A stretch of DNA of 64,000 nt from Pseudomonas graminis (GCF_002093745.1 NZ_MTSB01000015.1:96632-160631), one strand, 5' to 3'; counted from the first letter of the stretch, positions 28,027-37,459 are shown. Made by a program: numbers and translations. The notes: generated by a model not told the origin, from the letters alone.

Positions 28027-28784
28027 GGTGAAGCTCCGAATCAGACGGGCCGAAGACTGGCTGGAAACAGAGACTAATTGATCTAAGAATTTCAAAATAA
28101 ATAACTTTTAAGCATTAGCTTATGAGGTGTTTTGCCCTGCGAATGCACAGGGCATCAAGCTTTTGCATCTGCCGATCAGCCCGAACAAAGACGCGCACGA
28201 CACCGGAATTGCCTTTTTGTTCATCTCGACTACAGTTGACGACGTGCCCGAACCCCTGAAAAGGGCCTCAAATGCCTTCTGAAAAGCGGAATTTCGAATT
28301 TTTTTCACGACCTGGGACGGACTGGCGTCAAAGTGGTGACAACTGTCACATTTACTCCCTAATCTCCCCGAAGTGCCCGTTTTACAAGGCTTTTGCTGAC
28401 AGGCTGATTGGGTTCTGTCGTGGGCGTCTGTGACCGCTTGGTCGTGACTTGGCCGGTCGGTGGCATAAAAACAACAGATCTGACGAACGGTACCAAAATA
28501 AATTTTGGGAATTGCTCAATTAGGTCGATACACTCCGTGACGTCTGGGCTGACACGAGTTGTGACATATGCCTGAATGTTCTTTAAGGCCTGCATTTTTT
28601 GGCTTTTTGGATATTAAGGTTTTCACGCACGTACGGCCTCTGACATGCGCGGTCTAGTCAAAGTCGGGGTAGACAGAATCCATTGACCTCCAGGTCGGGA
28701 CTGTCGCCTTTCGCGAAATCCTTGGGTCAGGGCAACGCCCGGCACCAAGGACATAAAAAATTAGATTCACGAGGAGCGTAGTTA
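28027..28784. other. Divergent intergenic region, tauA and oprD-like gene
   Basis: About 760 bp. It holds the tau upstream motif and the promoter of the porin gene. Two short leftward open frames (28120-28308, 28359-28595) have no protein-like character. No RNA gene was recognised. Confidence 0.4.
28096..28104 (-). promoter_or_regulatory. Shared AT-rich motif upstream of tauA
   Basis: TTATTTATT on the minus strand, 70 bp before the tauA start. The same nonamer lies 76 bp before lsfA and in inverted orientation 107 bp before ssuA. It may be part of a CysB/Cbl-type sulfur-starvation activator site; this is inference. Confidence 0.35.
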
Positions 28785-30143
28785 ATGAAGAAGTCCACCC
28801 TGGCCTTGGCCGTAACCGTCGGTGTACTGGCCCAGCAGGCCGGTGCAGCTGGTTTCCTTGAAGACAGCAAAGCGTCCGTTAGTTCTCGTACTCTGTATTT
28901 CGATAACGATTTCCGCGAAGGCACTACCCACAACAACCGTGAGACGGCCACTGGCCTGAAATTCGACTACCTGTCGGGCTTCACTCAAGGCACTGTCGGT
29001 TTTGGTCTGGACGTCCAGGGATTGGTCGGTGTTCACCTTGATGGCGGCCGTGGCAACCACGCCGCTGCAGCCAATGGCGGCATTCTGCCTACCGACAGCG
29101 ACGGTTCTGCTGTCAGCGAGTGGAGCCGTCTGGGCGCCAACGGCAAGGTACGCTTCTCGAAGACCGAGCTGAAAGTCGGTAATGCATTGGCACCTAACCT
29201 GCCAATCCTGGTCAGCAACGACGGTCGTCTTCTGCCTCAGGCTTTCCAGGGCGGCATCCTGACTTCCAAGGATCTGGACACCGTCACCTTCACTGCTGGT
29301 CAGTTGAACAAGTCCATCGGCCGTGCTTCGAGCAACTGGACTGACCTGTCCATTGCCGGCGCTTCCGAGACTGCCGATCAGTTCCGCTTCGCCGGTGCTG
29401 ACTGGAAAGTCACCAAAGACCTGACCCTGCAGTACTACTACGCCAACCTGGAAGACTTCTACAAGCAACACTTCCTGGGCCTGGTTCATGTTTACCCGAT
29501 CAGCGACAACCAGTCCTTCAAGACTGACCTGCGTTATTTCAACAGCAGCTCTGACGGCAAAAACAGCGACGCAGCGACCGGCTACCGTTTCAACAACAAC
29601 AACGGTTACGCCAAGAACGCTGGCGAAGTGGATAACTCCACCTGGTCCGCCATGTTCACTTACGCCCTGGGTGGCCATGCATTCATGGTTGGCCATCAAC
29701 AGGTCGGCGATGACGGCGGTATGGTTTTCCTGAACCAGGGTAACGTCACCAAGAACGGCACCAGCACTTCGAGCCTTGAAGGTAACGGCGGTTCTAGCTT
29801 CTACCTGTTCACTGACTCGATGGTCAACGGCTTCAACCGTGCAGGTGAGAACACCACCTTCGGTCAGTACTCGTATGACTTCGCCAAAGCAGGCATTCCA
29901 GGCCTGAAAGCTGCAATCGCCTACCTGCACGCAGACGACATTCGTGATCGCACTACCGGTAAAGAAGAGTACTCGGAGTGGGAAACCGACATGCGTGTTG
30001 ACTACGTGATCCAGAGCGGTCCGATGAAAGGTTTCGGTACAACGCTGCGTCACGGTACTTACCGTGCCGATGGCGACCTGAACAACTCGTCCAACACCGA
30101 TCAAACCCGTCTGATCTTCAACTACACCTACAACTTCATGTAA
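28785..30143 (+). CDS. OprD-family outer-membrane porin
   Basis: 452 residues with GAGGAG upstream and a signal peptide MKKSTLALAVTVGVLAQQAG-AAG. OprD-type start of the mature protein: FLEDSKASVSSRTLYFDNDFREG. Alternating beta strands run to a C-terminal aromatic-rich end ending in NYTYNFM, as in 18-stranded channels. OprD-family porins admit basic amino acids or small organic acids. Its place between the tau and lsfA/ssu genes suggests a role in sulfonate or organic-acid uptake, which is inferred. A terminator follows. Confidence 0.9.
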   Translation: MKKSTLALAVTVGVLAQQAGAAGFLEDSKASVSSRTLYFDNDFREGTTHNNRETATGLKFDYLSGFTQGTVGFGLDVQGLVGVHLDGGRGNHAAAANGGILPTDSDGSAVSEWSRLGANGKVRFSKTELKVGNALAPNLPILVSNDGRLLPQAFQGGILTSKDLDTVTFTAGQLNKSIGRASSNWTDLSIAGASETADQFRFAGADWKVTKDLTLQYYYANLEDFYKQHFLGLVHVYPISDNQSFKTDLRYFNSSSDGKNSDAATGYRFNNNNGYAKNAGEVDNSTWSAMFTYALGGHAFMVGHQQVGDDGGMVFLNQGNVTKNGTSTSSLEGNGGSSFYLFTDSMVNGFNRAGENTTFGQYSYDFAKAGIPGLKAAIAYLHADDIRDRTTGKEEYSEWETDMRVDYVIQSGPMKGFGTTLRHGTYRADGDLNNSSNTDQTRLIFNYTYNFM

Positions 30144-30160
30144 GTGTACTGAAGCGTGAA

Positions 30161-30189
30161 GAAGCCCCGCACAGTGCGGGGTTTCTTTT
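30161..30189 (+). terminator. Terminator after the OprD-family gene
   Basis: GAAGCCCCGC (30161-30170) pairs with GCGGGGTTTC (30176-30185) and is followed by TTTT. Confidence 0.85.
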
Positions 30190-30228
30190 GTCTGTTTTTC
30201 AATATTCCATATGGGTATATGCGCGGCG

Positions 30229-30237
30229 TTATTTATT
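30229..30237 (+). promoter_or_regulatory. Shared AT-rich motif upstream of lsfA
   Basis: TTATTTATT, 76 bp before the lsfA start, in an AT-rich stretch. Same nonamer as before tauA and ssuA. Confidence 0.35.
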
Positions 30238-30312
30238 CTTTTTAATTTTCGCTTGCGAGGCGCACAGTCAGTTCATATCAAGTCACACCTGAACATGACG
30301 AGGAGCAACACC

Positions 30313-30951
30313 ATGACTCTGCGACTTGGCGACATCGCCCCCGACTTCGAGCAGGAATCCAGCGAAGGTCGTATCCGTTTCCATGAATGGCTCGGCAACA
30401 GCTGGGGTGTGTTGTTTTCTCATCCGGCCGACTTCACGCCGGTCTGCACCACGGAGCTGGGTTTCACTGCCAAATTGAAAGACGAGTTTGCCACGCGCGG
30501 CGTGAAGGCCATTGCGCTGTCTGTAGACCCGGTCGATTCGCACATCAAGTGGATCGACGACATCAACACCACGCAGAACACACAGGTCAACTTTCCGATT
30601 CTAGCCGATGCCGACCGCAAGGTGTCCGACCTGTACGACCTGATTCATCCCAATGCCAATGACACGCTGACGGTGCGCTCGCTGTTTGTGATCGACCCGA
30701 ACAAGAAAGTTCGTTTGACCATTACCTACCCGGCTAGCACGGGGCGCAATTTTCACGAGATTCTGCGGGTCATCGACTCCTTGCAACTGACCGACAACTA
30801 CAAAGTGGCCACGCCTGCCAATTGGGTCGACGGCGATGATGTAGTGATCGTCCCGTCGATCAAGGATGAGGCCGAGATCAAGCAACGTTTTCCGAAAGGC
30901 TACAAGGCAGTCACGCCTTACCTGCGACTGACGCCACAGCCAAACCGCTGA
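30313..30951 (+). CDS. lsfA: 1-Cys peroxiredoxin, LsfA/Prx6 type
   Basis: 212 residues from ATG 30313, with ACGAGGAGCA Shine-Dalgarno upstream. The peroxidatic Cys45 lies in HPADFTPVCTTELG. A Prx6-type C-terminal extension is present (VVIVPSIKDEAEIKQRFPKGYK). LsfA reduces peroxides and is induced under sulfate limitation in Pseudomonas putida, where it is linked to organosulfur use; this agrees with the nearby ssu and tau genes. Here a repeat array separates it from ssuA. Confidence 0.9.
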   Translation: MTLRLGDIAPDFEQESSEGRIRFHEWLGNSWGVLFSHPADFTPVCTTELGFTAKLKDEFATRGVKAIALSVDPVDSHIKWIDDINTTQNTQVNFPILADADRKVSDLYDLIHPNANDTLTVRSLFVIDPNKKVRLTITYPASTGRNFHEILRVIDSLQLTDNYKVATPANWVDGDDVVIVPSIKDEAEIKQRFPKGYKAVTPYLRLTPQPNR

Positions 30952-31025
30952 TTGTTCGATCAACCAAGCGTGGGGTATTTGGGCCGTTTAACGGCCCTTT
31001 TTTATGCCGCCCGAACACGCTTGGC

Positions 31026-31757
31026 CCGGACGCAGAGCGTCCAGAACGGCATGCCCACGCGGAGCATGGGCACGATAGGTGTTCTTGCGACCAACGCTCG
31101 TTCCTCACGCTCCAGCGTGGGAATGCATTGCGTGACGCTCTGCGTCACACATCTGCGCCGCACCGCATACTCAGGATCGGACGCAGAGCGTCCAGAACGG
31201 CATGCCCACGCGGAGCATGGGCACGATAGGTGTTCTTGCGACCAACGCTCGTTCCTACGCTCCAGCGTGGGAATGCCTTGCGTGACGCTCTGCGTCACAC
31301 ATCTACGCCGCACCGCATACTCAAGATCGGACGCAGAGCGTCCAGAACGGCATGCCCACGCGGAGCATGGGCACGATAGGTGTTCTTCCGATCACCGCTC
31401 GTTCCTACGCTCCAGCGTGGGAATGCCCTGCGTGACGCTCTGCGTCACACATCTGCGCCGCACCGCATACTCAAGATCGGACGCAGAGCGTCCAGAACGG
31501 CATGCCCACGCGGAGCATGGGCACGATAGGTGTTCTTCCGATCACCGCTCGTTCCTACGCTCCAGCGTGGGAATGCCCTGCGTGACGCTCTGCGTCACAC
31601 ATCTGCGCCGCACCGCATACTCAAGATCGGACGCAGAGCGTCCAGAACGGCATGCCCACGCGGAGCATGGGCACGATAGGTGTTCTTCCGATCACCGCTC
31701 GTTCCTACGCTCCAGCGTGGGAATGCATTGCGTGACGCTCGGCGTCACCTGGCCGCG
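31026..31757. repeat. Tandem array, 5 units of about 150 bp
   Basis: Unit starts (ACGCAGAGCG) at 31030, 31181, 31331, 31481 and 31631, spacing 151 then 150, 150, 150. Each unit holds several palindromic parts: GGACGCAGAGCGTCC, CATGCCCACGCGGAGCATGGGCA and GTGACGCTCTGCGTCAC. Units 3 to 5 are nearly identical; unit 1 differs by one added base. A long frame (30952-31809) stays open only because 150 is a multiple of three; it is not a gene. A related array in opposite orientation lies at 38152-38763. Confidence 0.9.
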
Positions 31758-31784
31758 ATACGCAAACAGTAGTGTGGTCTTTAT

Positions 31785-31811
31785 ATTCATTTATGGAATA
31801 ACTAAATGAAT
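31785..31811. promoter_or_regulatory. Inverted repeat upstream of ssuA
   Basis: ATTCATTTA (31785-31793) and TAAATGAAT (31803-31811) are perfect inverted 9-mers with a 9-bp spacer. It overlaps the AATAAATAA motif at 31809-31817. It may be an activator site about 110 bp before ssuA. Confidence 0.45.
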
Positions 31812-31923
31812 AAATAAGATTTATAGATATAAAAAAGTGCTGCTAAGGTCGTCTCTATTCCCGCTTTGCTCGTCTGTGACTGACCGAGCTGGCACTGTCC
31901 AATACCCGGTAAAGGAGCGCTGC

Positions 31924-32889
31924 ATGCGCACTGTCATTTTGCGTCGAGGTCTTGTCGCGCTGTTTGCTGCTGCGGTCGCTCTTGGCGTGGTTACTCAGGC
32001 CCAGGCACAGGACCTGCGCATCGGTTATCAGAAGTACGGCACGCTGGTGCTGCTCAAGGCCAAAGGCTCGCTGGAAAAGCGCCTGGCCGAGCAGGGCGTC
32101 AAGGTTCAATGGACCGAATTCCCCGGCGGGCCGCAGTTGCTCGAAGGCCTGAACGTCGGTTCCATCGACTTCGGCGTGACCGGTGAAACACCTCCCGTTT
32201 TCGCTCAGGCGGCTGGCGCGGATCTGCTGTATGTCGCCTACGAACCGCCAGCACCCAACAGCGAAGCCATACTGGTGCCCAAGGATTCGCCGATCACTTC
32301 AGTAAAAGACCTGAAAGGTAAAAAAGTCGTCCTTAACAAAGGCTCGAACGTTCACTACCTGCTGGTCAAGGCGCTGGAAGATGCGGGCCTGAAGTACTCC
32401 GATATCCAGACCGTCTTCCTGCCCCCGGCGGATGCGCGTGCCGCATTCGAACGCGGCAGTGTGGATGCCTGGGTCATCTGGGACCCTTACCAGGCTGCGG
32501 CTGAGCAGCAATTGCAAGCCCGGACGCTGAAAGACGGCACCGGCATCGTCGACAACCACCAGTTCTATCTGGCGACCAGGCCGTACGCGCAAAACAACCC
32601 GAAAGTCATCCAGGCCCTGATCGAAGAAGTGCGGGCGGTGGGTGAATGGTCCAAGGCTCACCCCGAAGAAGTGACCAAACAGGTTGCACCCCTGCTGGGT
32701 CTGCCTGCCGACATTACCCTGACCTCGGTGAAGCGACAGGGCTACGGCGCGCTGTTCATCACCCCGCCGGTTGTCGCCGCGCAGCAGAAGATCGCTGACA
32801 CGTTTTTCCAACTGAAACTGATCCCCAAGCCGCTCAGCATTGCTGATGTGGTCTGGACGCCACCTGCTGCTGTGGCCCAGGCACAGTGA
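31924..32889 (+). CDS. ssuA: Aliphatic sulfonate-binding periplasmic protein
   Basis: 321 residues from ATG 31924 (AAAGGAGCG upstream). Signal peptide ends near TQAQA. SsuA family: LRIGYQKYGTLVLLKAKGSL, VQWTEFPGGPQLLEGLNVGS, IDFGVTGETPPVFAQAAGADL, and a C-terminal helix region. It binds alkanesulfonates for SsuB/SsuC. ssuE and ssuD, which normally flank ssuA, are not here: lsfA and the repeat array lie upstream and ssuC is 28 bp downstream. Confidence 0.9.
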   Translation: MRTVILRRGLVALFAAAVALGVVTQAQAQDLRIGYQKYGTLVLLKAKGSLEKRLAEQGVKVQWTEFPGGPQLLEGLNVGSIDFGVTGETPPVFAQAAGADLLYVAYEPPAPNSEAILVPKDSPITSVKDLKGKKVVLNKGSNVHYLLVKALEDAGLKYSDIQTVFLPPADARAAFERGSVDAWVIWDPYQAAAEQQLQARTLKDGTGIVDNHQFYLATRPYAQNNPKVIQALIEEVRAVGEWSKAHPEEVTKQVAPLLGLPADITLTSVKRQGYGALFITPPVVAAQQKIADTFFQLKLIPKPLSIADVVWTPPAAVAQAQ

Positions 32890-32917
32890 TGATCAGGCCC
32901 CATGAGGAGACAACTCC

Positions 32918-33715
32918 ATGAGCCTTAGTGCTTCGCAACGCATTGTTCATCGGCTGGCGCCGTGGGCACTTCCTGTCCTGTTGCTGGCGGTCTGGCAGTT
33001 GTCGGTCAGCGCCGGATGGTTGTCGACGCGCATCCTGCCGGCACCCAGCGCCGTCATTGAAGCGGGCGTCAAACTGGTGGCCAGCGGTGAAATCTGGACT
33101 CACCTGGCAATCAGCGGCTGGCGCGCCGGTATCGGCTTCGCCATTGGTGGCGGCATCGGCCTGGCACTGGGTTTTATCACCGGCCTGAGCTCATGGGGCG
33201 AGCGTCTGCTGGACAGTTCGGTGCAGATGATCCGCAACATCCCGCATCTGGCGCTGATTCCGCTGGTCATTCTGTGGTTCGGCATCGACGAGACCGCCAA
33301 GGTCTTTTTGGTTGCGCTCGGCACGCTGTTCCCGATCTACCTGAACACCTACCACGGCATCCGCAACATTGATCCGGCGCTGGTGGAAATGTCCCGCAGT
33401 TATGGCCTGTCCGGTTTCAGCCTGTTTCGTCATGTGATTCTGCCGGGTGCGATGCCTTCGATTCTGGTGGGTGTGCGCTTTGCGCTGGGCTTCATGTGGC
33501 TGACGCTGATCGTGGCCGAAACCATTTCTGCCAGCTCCGGCATCGGGTACCTGGCGATGAATGCGCGGGAATTCCTGCAAACCGACATCGTGGTGCTGGC
33601 CATCGTGCTGTACGCCGTCCTCGGCAAACTGGCCGACTTGGCTGCGCGAGGCCTGGAGCGCGTTTGCCTGCGCTGGCATCCGGCCTATCAAACGAGCAAA
33701 GGCGGTGCCGCATGA
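32918..33715 (+). CDS. ssuC: Aliphatic sulfonate ABC transporter permease
   Basis: 265 residues with about six membrane helices. The EAA loop is [20 protein letters not shown], and the segment [20 protein letters not shown] is typical of SsuC. AGGAGA precedes the ATG. The stop overlaps the ssuB start by 4 bp, so the two are coupled. Confidence 0.9.
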   Translation: MSLSASQRIVHRLAPWALPVLLLAVWQLSVSAGWLSTRILPAPSAVIEAGVKLVASGEIWTHLAISGWRAGIGFAIGGGIGLALGFITGLSSWGERLLDSSVQMIRNIPHLALIPLVILWFGIDETAKVFLVALGTLFPIYLNTYHGIRNIDPALVEMSRSYGLSGFSLFRHVILPGAMPSILVGVRFALGFMWLTLIVAETISASSGIGYLAMNAREFLQTDIVVLAIVLYAVLGKLADLAARGLERVCLRWHPAYQTSKGGAA

Positions 33716-34527
33716 CCAGTCTTAAACAGCAGCCACCGCCGCATCTGCTGCGCGGCATTCCGCTGGCGATACACCGCCTGAAAAAAGCGTTCGGCACCCG
33801 GGAAGTGCTCAAGGATATCGACCTGCACATTCCGGCCGGTCAGTTCGTCGCCATCGTCGGGCGTAGCGGTTGCGGCAAAAGTACCTTGCTGCGCTTGCTC
33901 GCCGGTCTCGACAAGCCGACGCAGGGCCAGCTTCTGGCAGGCTCTGCGCCGCTGGACGATGCTCGCGAAGACACACGATTGATGTTCCAGGAAGCGCGCT
34001 TGCTGCCCTGGAAAAAGATCATCGACAACGTCGGCCTGGGCCTCAGCGGTGACTGGCGTGCGCAGGCGCTCGAAGCGCTTGAAGCCGTCGGGCTGGCCGA
34101 ACGGGCCAATGAGTGGCCTGCCGCACTGTCCGGTGGGCAAAAGCAACGGGTCGCGCTGGCGCGTGCGCTGATTCACAAGCCGCGCCTGCTGCTGCTCGAT
34201 GAGCCACTGGGTGCGCTGGATGCCCTGACGCGGATCGAAATGCAGCAACTGATCGAAAAGCTGTGGGGTCAGCACGGCTTCACTGTTCTGCTGGTTACCC
34301 ACGATGTCAGTGAGGCCGTCGCCATCGCCGACCGGGTGATTCTGATCGAAGAAGGGCAGATCGGCCTCGACCTGCTGGTCGATCTGCCTCGTCCACGTGC
34401 TCGCGGCTCGCACCGTCTTGCGGCGCTGGAAGCCGAAGTGCTCAACCGCGTGTTGGCACTGCCCGGCTCGCCACCCGACCCGGAACCGTTTTCGCCACTG
34501 CCTACGCAATTACGCTGGGCAAATTAA
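33712..34527 (+). CDS. ssuB: Aliphatic sulfonate ABC transporter ATP-binding protein
   Basis: 271 residues from ATG 33712. Walker [10 protein letters not shown] (50-58), Q-loop FQEARLLPW, signature LSGGQKQR, Walker [19 protein letters not shown] and H-loop [12 protein letters not shown] are all intact. The [12 protein letters not shown] stretch is SsuB-like. It drives the SsuAC transporter. Confidence 0.93.
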   Translation: MTSLKQQPPPHLLRGIPLAIHRLKKAFGTREVLKDIDLHIPAGQFVAIVGRSGCGKSTLLRLLAGLDKPTQGQLLAGSAPLDDAREDTRLMFQEARLLPWKKIIDNVGLGLSGDWRAQALEALEAVGLAERANEWPAALSGGQKQRVALARALIHKPRLLLLDEPLGALDALTRIEMQQLIEKLWGQHGFTVLLVTHDVSEAVAIADRVILIEEGQIGLDLLVDLPRPRARGSHRLAALEAEVLNRVLALPGSPPDPEPFSPLPTQLRWAN

Positions 34528-34553
34528 CCCCGATCCCCAAAGGAAGACATGCC

Positions 34554-34769
34554 ATGACTATCAAAGCCATCAACGTTCGCAACCAGTTCAAAGGCACCAT
34601 CAAGGAAATCGTCCACGGTGACGTACTGTCGGAAATCGACGTACAGACCGCTTCCGGCGTCGTGACGTCGGTCATCACCACCCGCTCGGTCAAAGAGTTG
34701 GAGCTGGTCGTCGGCAGCGAGGTCATCGCCTTCGTGAAATCGACTGAAGTTTCCATCGCCAAGCTGTAA
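34554..34769 (+). CDS. ssuF: Molybdopterin-binding-like protein SsuF (TOBE domain)
   Basis: 71 residues, a single TOBE/Mop domain: INVRNQFKGTIKEIVHGDVL then SEIDVQTASGVVTSVITTRS and VGSEVIAFVKSTEVSIAKL. SsuF is the last gene of the Pseudomonas ssuEADCBF operon and is needed for growth on some sulfonates there. It probably binds molybdate or a related oxyanion. A terminator follows directly. Confidence 0.92.
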   Translation: MTIKAINVRNQFKGTIKEIVHGDVLSEIDVQTASGVVTSVITTRSVKELELVVGSEVIAFVKSTEVSIAKL

Positions 34770-34778
34770 CCGATGCGC

Positions 34779-34818
34779 AAAAAACACCCCGGACGGTCCT
34801 GACCCTCCGGGGTTTTTT
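34779..34818 (+). terminator. Terminator after ssuF
   Basis: CCCCGGA (34787-34793) pairs with TCCGGGG (34806-34812), flanked by an A run and a T run. Confidence 0.88.
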
Positions 34819-34902
34819 GCTGTTGGCCTAGCAGTTCTACGTGGTAGGCGTAGGAGCGGGTTTGCCGGATGCTGAAGACCGGTTCCCTTTGAAGTATCTG
34901 CC

Positions 34903-36015
34903 ATGACTTCTCCAGACTCAACGGTGCTATGCCGTTACCGCTACGACCCGCTGGATCGTCTGGCATCCAGTTCGCCGGCCGGGCAGGCGGATGTTCAGCG
35001 CTTTTACCAGAAGAACCGGCTGGCGACCGAGATACAGGGCACAGTGCGGCGCACAGTGTTTCAGCATGAAGACCTGTTATTGGCCCAGCAGCGGCGTACT
35101 GATGACCGGTTAGACACCACGCTGTTGGCGACCGATCAGCAGCGCTCGGTCTTGCAGCTTGTGGATAAAACCGGGACTGAGCCTATGGCTTACAGCGTCT
35201 ACGGTCATCATCCGGCTGAAAGCGGATTGACCAGTTTATTGGGGTTCAATGGCGAACGCTGCGATCCGGCGACCGGGCATTATCTGCTGGGGAATGGCTA
35301 CCGGGCTTATAACCCGGTGTTGATGCGGTTTAATAGCCCGGACAACTTGAGCCCGTTTGATGAGGGCGGGTTGAATGCGTATGGGTATGTGGGTGGGGAT
35401 CCGGTTGGGTTTGGGGATTCTTCGGGGCATGCACGGTTCACTCCGATGTCCGGTAGACGGTCTATCGATAGTGTGTCTGGGACGAAGTTTAAGCGTATTG
35501 TTACGCCAGTGGCATCTACTGTCGGGAAGCCGCCTTCATCAAGTGTTAATACGTCAGTTACTTTACACGATCAGATCCCTACATCATCAGCGCATGTCTC
35601 TCCAGATAAGTCTTTCGCCTCTTTCAAAAAATTGCTGGCTCGTAGTTCAGACGTTGGTGATGAATTATTGAACAGTAGTGTAAGTGATGTAGTGGGTAAG
35701 ATGTCTGGGGTTCCGTATCGGCAGAGTATGAAGCGCTGGCTTTGGACGGAAGCGAGTGCAGAATTGCCTAAAAAATATAATGCTGCGAAAAGAAGACTTA
35801 AACTGCATGAATTAAAGGTTAGGGGAGCAGAGGCATTGGTGGAGTATTATACTAAGCAGCCTCGAAATGCTCCCGACAACGCGTCTAATGCAGCGAGCTT
35901 AATGCGGTATGAAAATATGCTAACGGGTTATCGGGATGCGCAGGCGGGTTATAAAACTCGCTATGAAGTTAAATTTAAGCGGATGATTACGCGCTATGAA
36001 AAAAATATGAAATAA
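34903..36015 (+). CDS. Short Rhs/TccC-like protein, copy 1 (tip with variable C-terminus)
   Basis: 370 residues. Residues 1-170 are the RHS-repeat-associated core: YRYDPLDRLASSS, QRFYQKNRLATEIQG, VYGHHPAESGLTSLLGFNGE, then YLLGNGYRAYNPVLMRFNSP and DNLSPFDEGGLNAYGYVGGD, ending at the PVGF boundary. The remaining 200 residues are unique, lower in GC, and rich in Lys/Arg toward the end; no toxin family was recognised. No signal peptide. The Shine-Dalgarno is weak. Such short genes resemble the C-terminal part of insecticidal Tc toxin TccC. A second copy lies at 36329, with 402 bp of identical DNA. Confidence 0.75.
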   Translation: MTSPDSTVLCRYRYDPLDRLASSSPAGQADVQRFYQKNRLATEIQGTVRRTVFQHEDLLLAQQRRTDDRLDTTLLATDQQRSVLQLVDKTGTEPMAYSVYGHHPAESGLTSLLGFNGERCDPATGHYLLGNGYRAYNPVLMRFNSPDNLSPFDEGGLNAYGYVGGDPVGFGDSSGHARFTPMSGRRSIDSVSGTKFKRIVTPVASTVGKPPSSSVNTSVTLHDQIPTSSAHVSPDKSFASFKKLLARSSDVGDELLNSSVSDVVGKMSGVPYRQSMKRWLWTEASAELPKKYNAAKRRLKLHELKVRGAEALVEYYTKQPRNAPDNASNAASLMRYENMLTGYRDAQAGYKTRYEVKFKRMITRYEKNMK

Positions 36016-36328
36016 GGTTGCTTTGATAGTCTCTTTGCCAAGAACTACGAATACAACCTCATACGAGCTTCAATCTCCCGCATGTGTTCTTCTGCCATGC
36101 GGTGTGTGGCCATGCAACTGAACCGACCGCGCGCACCCGCTCCCCCCAGTTCCATCGCCAGCGCAAACACATCCACGTCATCCGACAGCACGAGTCACTA
36201 AACACCCGAGCCTGCTAATGTTCCGTGTCAATGTGGGTCCGTAGGTGTTGACCTAGCAGTTTTGTCAGGTAGGCCATACAAGGCTTTTGCAGGATGCTAA
36301 ATGCTGGCTCACCACGGAGGGTTCAGTC
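36016..36328. other. Decayed copy of the tetR 3' end plus Rhs upstream region
   Basis: 36090-36190 is homologous to the 3' part of the tetR gene (37540-37650): both carry CCCAGTTCCATYGCCAGCGC and CACATCCACGTCATCC-type stretches. It is interrupted and has no open frame. The following 36250-36310 resembles the region before Rhs copy 1 (34825-34885), sharing CCTAGCAGTT and GGATGCTRAA. So this gap is the junction of a tandem duplication. Confidence 0.75.
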
Positions 36329-37459
36329 ATGGCCGCTCCACAAGCAGTTTTATGTCGCTACCGCTACGACCCGTTGGATCGTCTGGCATCCAGCTCGCTG
36401 GCCGGGCAGGCGGATGTTCAGCGCTTCTACCAGAAGAACCGGCTGGCGACCGAGATACAGGGCACAGTGCGGCGCACAGTGTTTCAGCATGAAGACCTGT
36501 TATTGGCCCAGCAGCGGCGTACTGATGACCGGTTAGACACCACGCTGTTGGCGACCGATCAGCAGCGCTCGGTCTTGCAGCTTGTGGATAAAACCGGGAC
36601 TGAGCCTATGGCTTACAGCGTCTACGGTCATCATCCGGCTGAAAGCGGATTGACCAGTTTATTGGGGTTCAATGGCGAACGCTGCGATCCGGCGACCGGG
36701 CATTATCTGCTGGGGAATGGCTACCGGGCTTATAACCCGGTGTTGATGCGGTTTAATAGCCCGGACAACTTGAGCCCGTTTGATGAGGGCGGGTTGAATG
36801 CGTATGGGTATGTGGGTGGGGATCCGGTTGGGTTTGTGGATCCGACGGGGCATATCACAATCGTTGCTATAAGAGCAATAAGCAAGGTTGGCTTCTTGTC
36901 TTTTAGGAAAGCCAGGATAATATCCAAGCCGGTCACCAGCAAACTAAAGCAGCTAGTTTCTCAGAATGATCAATCGAGTGTTGTTACGAGTACGGGAGCA
37001 GCCCCATTTTTTGGTTCTGCAGTCAATCAGTCATCGTCAGTCATGGGTAGTAATAGCTTTGCATCTACTGCTCCAGGCATGAAGATAAAGGCGTCAGGGG
37101 GTTCGAGTTCACTTAGGACACGACGAGGCGGTGTCCGGAAACGGTTTGCTAGTACTGATCTTACTGTCGAAGCCGCGCTTAAGGAGTATAAATCCGCGCT
37201 TAAGGAGGTAGGCCTTAAAACGATTCATCCTGATCGTCCTATTTATCGTAATGGTCAGCTGTTTACCAGACCCTATGAGGCGAAAGTTCAATACCGCCAA
37301 GCACAGGTCGATTATATGGTGCGTCTTGAGCGTGAAGGGTCTGCCCTTTTTAATCGCTCGACTTTTATTAATAAGAGGTCTGTGGTGGCGCGTGAAAAAA
37401 GAAACTACGCTAAGTATTTACAACATCCGGCACGTCTGAATGAATCTATCAGGTTGTGA
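36329..37459 (+). CDS. Short Rhs/TccC-like protein, copy 2 (different C-terminus)
   Basis: 376 residues from ATG 36329, with CGGAGGG well placed upstream. The N-terminal core matches copy 1 (residues about 10-170), with identical DNA across 36433-36835. After PVGFVDPTGH the sequence diverges completely into a 200-residue Ser-rich then basic tail with VRKRFASTDLTVEAALKEYK. It ends convergent with tetR, overlapping by 11 bp. No immunity gene follows. The function as a toxin tip is inferred from the Rhs family. Confidence 0.78.
   Translation: MAAPQAVLCRYRYDPLDRLASSSLAGQADVQRFYQKNRLATEIQGTVRRTVFQHEDLLLAQQRRTDDRLDTTLLATDQQRSVLQLVDKTGTEPMAYSVYGHHPAESGLTSLLGFNGERCDPATGHYLLGNGYRAYNPVLMRFNSPDNLSPFDEGGLNAYGYVGGDPVGFVDPTGHITIVAIRAISKVGFLSFRKARIISKPVTSKLKQLVSQNDQSSVVTSTGAAPFFGSAVNQSSSVMGSNSFASTAPGMKIKASGGSSSLRTRRGGVRKRFASTDLTVEAALKEYKSALKEVGLKTIHPDRPIYRNGQLFTRPYEAKVQYRQAQVDYMVRLEREGSALFNRSTFINKRSVVAREKRNYAKYLQHPARLNESIRL

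Noticed and set aside
30952..31809. 285-residue frame across the repeat array
   Set aside because: Open only because the 150-bp unit is a multiple of three. It is a translated repeat with no Shine-Dalgarno or known domain.
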